A DNA stretch of 64,000 nt, from positions 992,001 through 1,056,000 of the forward strand of contig RBKR01000008.1 in NCBI GenBank assembly GCA_004835665.1, written 5' to 3'. The position numbers were made by a program, and so were the translations under genes. This document shows positions 58,074 through 64,000 of this stretch, one piece after another. The notes below the pieces were generated by a model. The model made no database searches and had not been told where the DNA came from. It saw only the letters and a list, made by a program, of their open reading frames with translations. This DNA comes from Phoma sp. XZ068. Lineage: Eukaryota; Ascomycota; Dothideomycetes; Pleosporales; Didymellaceae. The first letter of the stretch is position 1; each line of letters starts with the position of its first letter.

Positions 58074-60005
58074 ATGAACGGTGACAGCTACTCCCGAGGT
58101 AAGCTACCGTCTCAGTACACGTACTGACTGGTGTGCAGTGCCCCGCAATGGAACAGTACTAACATAAGCAGACGGCGGCCGCTCAGGTGGAGGCTCGAGA
58201 AACTACGTGAGTGCCGACTCGGCGCGCAACACTGACGGCCGACTGACCAAGACGCAGTCCTCGCGAGACGACCACCGCGGCGATCGCGACAGGGGCGGTG
58301 ACAGGGGCGGTGACAGGCGCCGCCGTCGTTCGCGCTCCCCCCGACACAGCTCGCGCCGCGATTACGAGGTTGACACGTACTCGTCCAGCCGCGACTACCG
58401 TGAGCGCGAGCGCGAGGACACATATGCCCGCCGCGAGAGGCGCGACGACCGTGGAGGCGATCGTGCCGAGGTTGGTGGCCGGGAAGGAGGCGGCCGTGAT
58501 GGAGGTGGACGTCGGGACTGGGGCGATTCGTACTCGAGGCGCGACCGCCCAAGAGACCGCGGCGACCGAGGCGACCGCGATGGCGATGACCGTGGCCATG
58601 GGCGACGTGACAGGGGCGACCGCAACGATCGATTTGGTGGAGACGACCGTGGTGGCAGGGGCCGACGAGATGGCGGCTTTGGTGGAAACAGGGGAGGCAA
58701 CCAGCGCCAGAAGTCGCCTTCGCCCGTCGCAAAGCAGCGCGAGCCCACACCGGATCTTGCGCCCTTTACCAACATCCAGAACCGCCCGCGCCGTATGACA
58801 CAGTGGGATATCAAGCCGGCTGGCTACGAGAACATCACCGCTGAGCAGGCGAAGCTGTCAGGCATGTTCCCCCTGCCTGGCGCTCCTCGCGCGGCACCCA
58901 TGGACCCCTCCAAGTTGGCCGCCTTTATGAGCCCATCTGCTGGAACTGCCTCGTCTGCTGCGCTCCAGACGGTCAACGCAAAGCAGGCGAAGCGCCTCTA
59001 CATCCACAACCTGCCCTCGGGCGCGACATCCGAGGAGATTGTCGAGTTCTTCAACCTCCAGCTCAACGGACTGAACGTCGTTTCTGGCCCAGACCCATGC
59101 ATTTCAGCCCAGGTTGCCACCGGCGGCGAATATGCGCTCCTTGAGTTCAAGACGGCCGAGGACGCGACCATCGCCCTTGCTATGAACGGCATCGCCATGC
59201 GCGACAACGCCGGTGGACCCGACCAGAGCGGTCTGTCCATTCGCCGACCCAAGGACTATATCACACCTACCCGCGATGAGAACGCATACTCTGGCGACGA
59301 GGTTTCGACTGATGTCAAGGACAGCCCCAACAAGCTCAGCATCGTCAACATCCCGCAATACATTGAGGAGGAGCAGGTCCGTGAACTCGTCGAGACTATG
59401 GGCAAGCTCAATGCGTTCGTCTTGGTCAAGGACACTAGCACTGATCAGCACCGCGGTATCGCGTTCTGCGAGTATGCCGACAACGAGATCGTCGAAGCTG
59501 TTATCGAAGGCCTTAACGACATTCCCCTTGGTGACGGCCACCTGAAGGTGTCTCGCGCAACCGTCGGTCTGCAGCAAACAACAGGCCTCGACGGCGGCGT
59601 TAACGCCATCACCGGGTTGGCAGGTGCTGAGGCTGCTAAGGACCACGAGCACAGCAAGGTCATCTGCCTGATGAACATGGTCACATCTGACGAACTGATC
59701 AACGACGAGGAATACGATGGTATGCATATATCCCACATCCAACAGAATCCGTCACTAATAAGGCTACAGAAATCAAGGAAGACATCGAAGAGGAGTGCGG
59801 CAAATACGGCCCCATTGTCGAGGTCAAGATCCCTCGTCCCGCTGGAGCTCGCATCAACCTCGGTGTTGGCAAGATCTACATCAAGTACCAGGACATCGAG
59901 TCTGCACAGAAGGCCATCAAGGCGCTCGCCGGCCGCCAATTCTCGCGGAGAACCGTTGTCGCAACCGAGTTCTCGGAGGAAGGATTTGACGTCGAGGCTT
60001 GGTAG
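58074..60005 (+). CDS. Splicing factor U2AF large subunit (U2AF65)
   Basis: Four exons, 58074-58098, 58172-58206, 58258-59719 and 59770-60005, give 585 residues. The first two exons are only 25 and 35 bp; introns are 73, 51 and 50 bp. The protein binds the polypyrimidine tract at 3' splice sites and recruits U2 snRNP. The N-terminal ~190 residues are Arg/Asp/Gly/Ser-rich (an RS-like region), followed by the ULM-like RPRRMTQWDIKPAGYENITA. Three RRMs follow: RLYIHNLPSGATSEEIVEFF, then KLSIVNIPQYIEEEQVREL, and a C-terminal UHM-type RRM ending GRQFSRRTVVATEFSEEGFD. The last intron splits this third RRM just after NDEEYD. The arrangement matches fungal U2AF65. Many minus-strand frames here are shadows of the RD-rich coding. 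Confidence 0.93.
58288..58317 (+). repeat. 12-bp tandem repeat in the U2AF65 RD-rich region
   Basis: Two and a half copies of GACAGGGGCGGT encode DRGGDRGGDR. A short coding microsatellite. Confidence 0.7.
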
Positions 60006-60248
60006 ATGAGCTTTTAGCTCGAGGATAGTGCAGTTGTGATGCGGCGTTTCTATTGATTTGATCCACCTCCTTGGTGCGATTTGGCAACGGGTCTCAGACT
60101 GCCGTGTACACTAATTTGATCATACGCAAAAGCGAGCATGGCGAGTATGAAGTGGAGTGGAGCAGCATGTGCTTGAAACGTTTTGAATATTTCGGTGATG
60201 AGGCGTAGAGCAGACTTGCGTCTTGGTATCTCATTACATACACGATAT

Positions 60249-61372
60249 CTACAACACGTCGCGGCCAGTCATCATCACGCCCCTCTTTCTCATCCGCTCG
60301 TCCACCATCCTCTTGCTGTATTTTGTCTCGTTTGCGCTCCCGCTGAACAAGCTCTCTACCTTGTTGTATACTAACTCAGTGTATTTGTTCTCCGGCGCGG
60401 AGTAGTCCATCGTATATACCGAGACACTAATACCACCACCAGCAACAACCCACGTCTCGCCCGGCAGGCTCGTGTCGCCATTGTATGCCGCGTTGATGCC
60501 CGCAGCCACAGGATCGAGATTGTCCCAAGTGAACAAACCAGTCGTCTCGTTGTATACTGCAACATCCGTATTCGCATTACCAGTGAGCCTCGTTTTAACA
60601 ATCGGTGGTGTCGTTCCATTGACAAGCTCGGGGATATTGACATTCACGCCGTAGCCCGGCGGCAAGATAGTCTGCCCGGACGCAGTGTTCTTGATGAACT
60701 CGTTGACGACTTCAAACGACACCTTGGCCGCGAGCGCAGCGGGATGGGTCGGGCCTGTGACGTTGAAGTACGGAATAGCTTTGTTTGAGGCACTCAGAGC
60801 GATGCCGGGAATAGTCCTCGAGATAGCGGCGAAGGTAGCGCCTGCCGTGCCGCTCAGGCCCATAACGAAAGCGCCGAGGTTGGTGCCGTAGTTGGGGCCT
60901 GCGAGGAAGAGGTCCGCGGTTTGGTGCCAGTCGGGATAATAGCGTGGCAGCACATAATCAAGCGCTACGAAGGTACATGCTGCAGGGGTCCCGTCGTAGT
61001 AAAATATATTATCGTCGGAAGGGTCGCGGCCAAGAGAGGGTGCACCACTGGGTATGATACTGTACTGTGAGGCAACGGTGAGATTCGCGGTCTCTGCCCA
61101 GACGACTGTGCCGCCTTTGCCGGATTGCTGCTGCGCGGGTGCGACTATGAGGACTGAATGGTGTCAATTGGTTCATTGCAGGAAACGTACGGATGGTGAT
61201 GTGTATAGGTGATGTGTATACCTTCGTGTCCAGCATCGACGAGCAGCTTATATAGTTCGCGCAAGTTCCCACTACCGAAGCCATCGTCATTGCCCATAAG
61301 GATCTTTAGAGCATCGCTCGAAGACGCTAGGCCAAATGCTGCAGTGAGCACCGTGGTGAGAGAAACACGCAT
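60249..61372 (-). CDS. Secreted SurE-like acid phosphatase / 5'-nucleotidase
   Basis: Two exons, 61372-61222 and 61153-60249, give 351 residues. The 68-bp intron joins VDAGHE to VLIVAPAQQQSGKGG. Residues about 1-21 form a signal peptide (MRVSLTTVLTAAFGLASSSD). The SurE fold follows: ILMGNDDGFGSGNLRELYK with the metal-binding Asp pair at 29-30, then VAPAQQQSGKGG with the conserved Ser, and FLAGPNYGTNLGAFVMGLSGT with the conserved Asn. Fungal SurE proteins of this length are often secreted acid phosphatases or nucleotidases, unlike the cytosolic bacterial SurE. It contains several NxT/S sites, consistent with secretion. The stop at 60249 is 244 bp from the U2AF65 stop. Confidence 0.9.
61195..61220. 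repeat. Perfect 13-bp tandem duplication in the SurE intron
   Basis: Two perfect copies of GGTGATGTGTATA lie directly at the 5' splice end of the SurE intron on the minus strand. They lengthen the intron to 68 bp. Confidence 0.7.
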
Positions 61373-61920
61373 CTTGAAATGTGCAATGGGAGCTCAAAGT
61401 CCAATTGGGAACACTCGACCAGACAAGGTCAATGAAAGGCTTCCTGAGGTTACCTCTTGCCTTACTTCGACTCTTATATCGCCCATCACCGTAGCGCTAC
61501 TCCTACCCTTGCATCCCAAATGAGTACCATGACGAAAGTTCGTGATAATCGCTGCAGGAACGTCCGAACTCCCGGATCCGATATCGCGGGGAAGCTCTCA
61601 CCTGCGCTCAACGCTTGATATGATTCGATGCTGATAACCGGACTCGTTGATGAGGCTTAACGGAGTGCACGCCTGATCATACGCTAGTACAAGACAGGAA
61701 GGCGGGCATGTGATGCGGATAAGCATCACTTCGGAACTCGGCGGTGCTTAGGTTGCTTGATATCGAATGTGAAACCTTTCGAACATGATATTGGGTCGTG
61801 CTGGTGGTTGATATGGTTTATGAGCAGAGCGGATGTCTGGTGGGAGCTCGCCTATTTCTCATCAAGACCCCAGTAGTCCAGGAACACGAGCGTTGCAACT
61901 TTGCTCTGAACGAAAGGGCA

Positions 61921-63449
61921 TCAAGTATGAGCTGCGGCCTGGAGTACCTTGGTATCGCCTTGAGAGTTCGATGATGGTGTGTCGACTGCAGGCGACCCAT
62001 CAGCAGGAGTGAGGACCATAGGCGAAGGGCGAGCAGAACACCAAGCTGCAAGCCGACTGGAAGGCGTGTTTGACATCTCGACGGGCCAATCGAGCCACTT
62101 CATGAGCTCTGGTGTTGATGCAAATAGCTTTTCACATGCGACTATGAGTCGCGCCGACCAGCCCTTTATCCACCAAGCGGCTGTGTTCCGTGCAAGTAAT
62201 ACAGCCCAGTACATTATGACAAGGACACCAACGTGGTTGTGGGCACGACATAGATCTAGAAACTCAGTACTCAGCATGGCCGACCTGTGTGCGGGGAATT
62301 AGTAATGTTGATGTTTCAATACAGTGTTGATATTTAACTTACCACGTCATTATTAAGCTATGCTCTTGGCTCACTGTAGAGCACTGGGTCATTTGGATGA
62401 ATGTATTGTGAAGGTTATCGATGGCCTCTATACATATGTCCCTCTGGGGCGTGTCGAGTTGATCGGCGAGTTGTTTTAGGTTCAGAAGCGGAGTGCATTC
62501 TGTATCGGGTAGAGGAACTTTGTTTACAGATTCCAGCGGTTTGAGCAAATGTCTGATGATCTTGTTGTGCTGAATGTTGTCCCAGTGCCCGCCGATGGCA
62601 ACTTTGACTCCACGAAGTAAATGGAAGCAATGCACAATGGTGTCAATGGGTTCCTCGGGCTCCTCGACTTGGGCCGTAGCAAGATTGTATGTGAAACAAA
62701 TAGAAGAGAGAAGGAAGCAAGGAACAGCAGTCTCCAACGCTGACTCCTCCAGCAGCCTAAGGTATGTTGCAAGAGAAGCAGATATGTGTACATGGGCTTG
62801 CGCAAGCAGACTAGCGCGATTCTCTTGCGCATCATTCAAGGTCCTATGCAATGCTGAGAGAGCTAGTACGCCATGGAGAAGGAACGGATGTTGGAAGGCG
62901 AGTTCGATAACGCCTTCACTCCAAAGCCGTTTCTCCTGCCCATTGAGAGGATCATGGCTTAACCAGACTCGGGTTGTCCAATGATGTAGCAGTTGCATAT
63001 CTTCAAGAGTGAATTTCGGACGCGCTGCTGTTACGGGCGATGGAAGAGGACTGCTAACACAGGAGTTCTCTCGAGACATACTACTTGGCTCAACACTGGC
63101 GTACTGCGAACCACGTCCAGCCTTTGTCCCGGTCCCGGGATGCGGCCACTCGCACTTGATCGCCAGTCGAATGCAGTTTGCACATTGTGGGTGCTCCTCG
63201 TTGCACTAGAAATTTTTGTCAGCCTTCAAGTTCAAAGAGATATGGACATTGGTCGGCTTGGTAGTGCAGGACAAACTTGGCGTCTGCTGCCCAAAGACTG
63301 TGGATCAAACACGGCTCCCATTGGCTGGGGCCACTGAGCAGCCACCGAGGTACGCGAGCGGCACTTGCCTTAGTATGTCGTTTCTTACATTGTAAGCAAC
63401 CCTTTCGTGACTTCGAATGGGTTTTGCGCCTTGCTGGTAGGGCTGGCAT
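61921..63449 (-). CDS. Zn2Cys6 transcription factor (Upc2/sterol-uptake-control-like layout)
   Basis: Three exons, 63449-63369, 63205-62343 and 62284-61921, give 435 residues. The DNA-binding cluster is complete only after splicing the first intron: KGCLQCKKRHTK plus CNEEHPQCANCIRLAIKCEW, i.e. C-x2-C-x6-C-x6-C-x2-C-x6-C with cysteines at 18, 21, 28, 35, 38 and 45. That 163-bp intron begins with GC (AAG|GCAAGT) and ends CTAG. The second intron is 58 bp. The rest is a C-terminal regulatory domain rich in helices (FTLEDMQLLHHWTTRVWLS, AFQHPFLLHGVLALSALHR), typical of short C6 regulators like Upc2. The target genes are unknown. The neighbours are an oxidoreductase and a phosphatase. A longer first exon is possible, but no upstream ATG is in frame. 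Confidence 0.87.
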
Positions 63450-63675
63450 TGGCAAAGGAATGGGTGGGTCAATAGTCGTGTAGTTGTCAGGGGCGTGAAA
63501 GCAAGAGTGGCAGTGTCAGAAAGGTTTCTGTAGTGCTCGCTCGGACTTGCCGTTCCGGTTGCACATGCCCCACCGAATACGAATTACGTCGCGGCCGTCA
63601 AGTTGCAGGTAGGAATCAGAGTCTAGTATCAACTACATTTCAATGCCTCATTGTAATAGCTACATGTTCGACATT
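63450..63675. promoter_or_regulatory. Upstream region of the Zn2Cys6 gene with a CGG-N5-CCG motif
   Basis: The inverted repeat CGGACTTGCCG at 63542-63552 is the type of site zinc-cluster dimers bind. Lying about 100 bp upstream of the regulator's own ATG, it could serve autoregulation. A single site of this kind can occur by chance. Confidence 0.3.
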
Positions 63676-64000
63676 TTAGAGCTTTGCTCGATCGTCATGG
63701 TCTGCATTGACGAGCACGTATCTGTACCGGGCCTTTCCGTCCTCCATATCTACCACGCTCTTGTTTGCATCCTTCATGTTACGCTGCTCAATCCACGGCT
63801 TGACACCCTTTTCAGCAGCAAAGGCGAGCATCTCTTCGATGTCCTTCGGGCTGCCGATGTTACTGCCACCAATCTTCACACCTTTTTGGATGAGGCTATA
63901 AGCACCGAATCTTGGTAGCTTGTCCTCTGGCGCGCCAACCTGGATGAACGTGCCATTTGTCCTCAGCAAGCGAAGGTATGACTCCAATGGCATGTCCGGA
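63676..64000 (-). CDS. Zinc-type alcohol dehydrogenase (MDR/CAD family), 3' part, cut by window end
   Basis: Partial: only the last ~108 residues lie in the window; the 5' part continues beyond position 64000. The stop is at 63676. The visible part reads PLESYLRLLRTNGTFIQVGA, GAYSLIQKGVKIGGSNIGSP, EEMLAFAAEKGVKPWIEQ and GKARYRYVLVNAD. This is the end of the Rossmann domain and the C-terminal segment of cinnamyl-alcohol-dehydrogenase-like NADPH enzymes (yeast Adh6/Adh7 and bacterial YahK type). These reduce a range of aldehydes. The zinc ligands and cofactor loop are outside the window and cannot be checked. Confidence 0.85.
   Translation of the reverse strand, partial: PDMPLESYLRLLRTNGTFIQVGAPEDKLPRFGAYSLIQKGVKIGGSNIGSPKDIEEMLAFAAEKGVKPWIEQRNMKDANKSVVDMEDGKARYRYVLVNADHDDRAKL

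Noticed and set aside
58112..58750. Long minus-strand open frames rich in Arg/His/Gly
   Set aside because: They lie opposite the RD-rich coding of U2AF65 and reflect its codon composition; no family or start context supports them.
1..64000. tRNA genes, rRNA, CRISPR arrays, viral insertions
   Set aside because: No cloverleaf-like sequence with a GGTTCGAAT-type T-arm, no regular spaced repeats and no viral coding sequence were recognised by eye; a tRNA scan was not possible.

Overview
The window reads as chromosomal DNA of a filamentous ascomycete, most likely a dothideomycete of the Pleosporales. The genes are eukaryotic, with short introns (mostly 39-68 bp, GT-AG, often a CTAAC/CTGAC-like branch site). 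They are tightly packed on both strands and include typical Pezizomycotina families: HET-domain proteins, a Zn2Cys6 regulator, a UncA-type kinesin-3, and TDT and NCS1 transporters. The class and order are inferred. No tRNA, rRNA, CRISPR array or virus was seen.

Layout. 1-8.5 kb: a membrane RING-H2 protein, an intact HET-domain protein, a decayed second HET gene and an FSH-type serine hydrolase. 9-20.3 kb: a thiolase-like protein with a C-terminal beta domain, a very large low-complexity/coiled-coil protein of unknown function, and the Rad17 checkpoint clamp loader. 20.6-30.6 kb: kinesin-3 divergent from the tRNA m1G37 methyltransferase Trm5, then a MutL-family protein without the endonuclease motif. 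30.9-38 kb: a truncated Tc1/mariner-type transposase, an Ada-like alkylation-sensor regulator, a phenolic acid decarboxylase and a hypothetical protein. 38.6-44.4 kb: an NTF2-like protein, an ACAD10/11-type APH kinase, a small membrane protein and a dicarboxylate/TDT transporter. 46.8-53.5 kb: an NCS1 permease divergent from a hydantoinase/oxoprolinase-DUF917 protein, followed by a citrate-type mitochondrial carrier. 54.3-64 kb: a short-chain dehydrogenase, OGG1 divergent from U2AF65, a secreted SurE phosphatase, a Zn2Cys6 regulator, and the 3' part of a zinc alcohol dehydrogenase cut by the window end.

How the genes relate. Most are unrelated housekeeping neighbours. The best candidate for a functional module is 46.8-53.5 kb. 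A permease of the family that contains the bacterial hydantoin transporter Mhp1 shares a 516-bp divergent promoter with a hydantoinase-like enzyme, and that promoter holds six HGATAR (AreA/GATA-factor) motifs. This suggests a nitrogen-regulated uptake and ring-opening unit for a cyclic amide; the substrate is unknown. DNA-repair genes are also frequent (Rad17, MutL-like, Ada-like, OGG1), probably by chance. Intron-exon models were built by hand from splice consensus, reading-frame continuity and family conservation, without transcript data.
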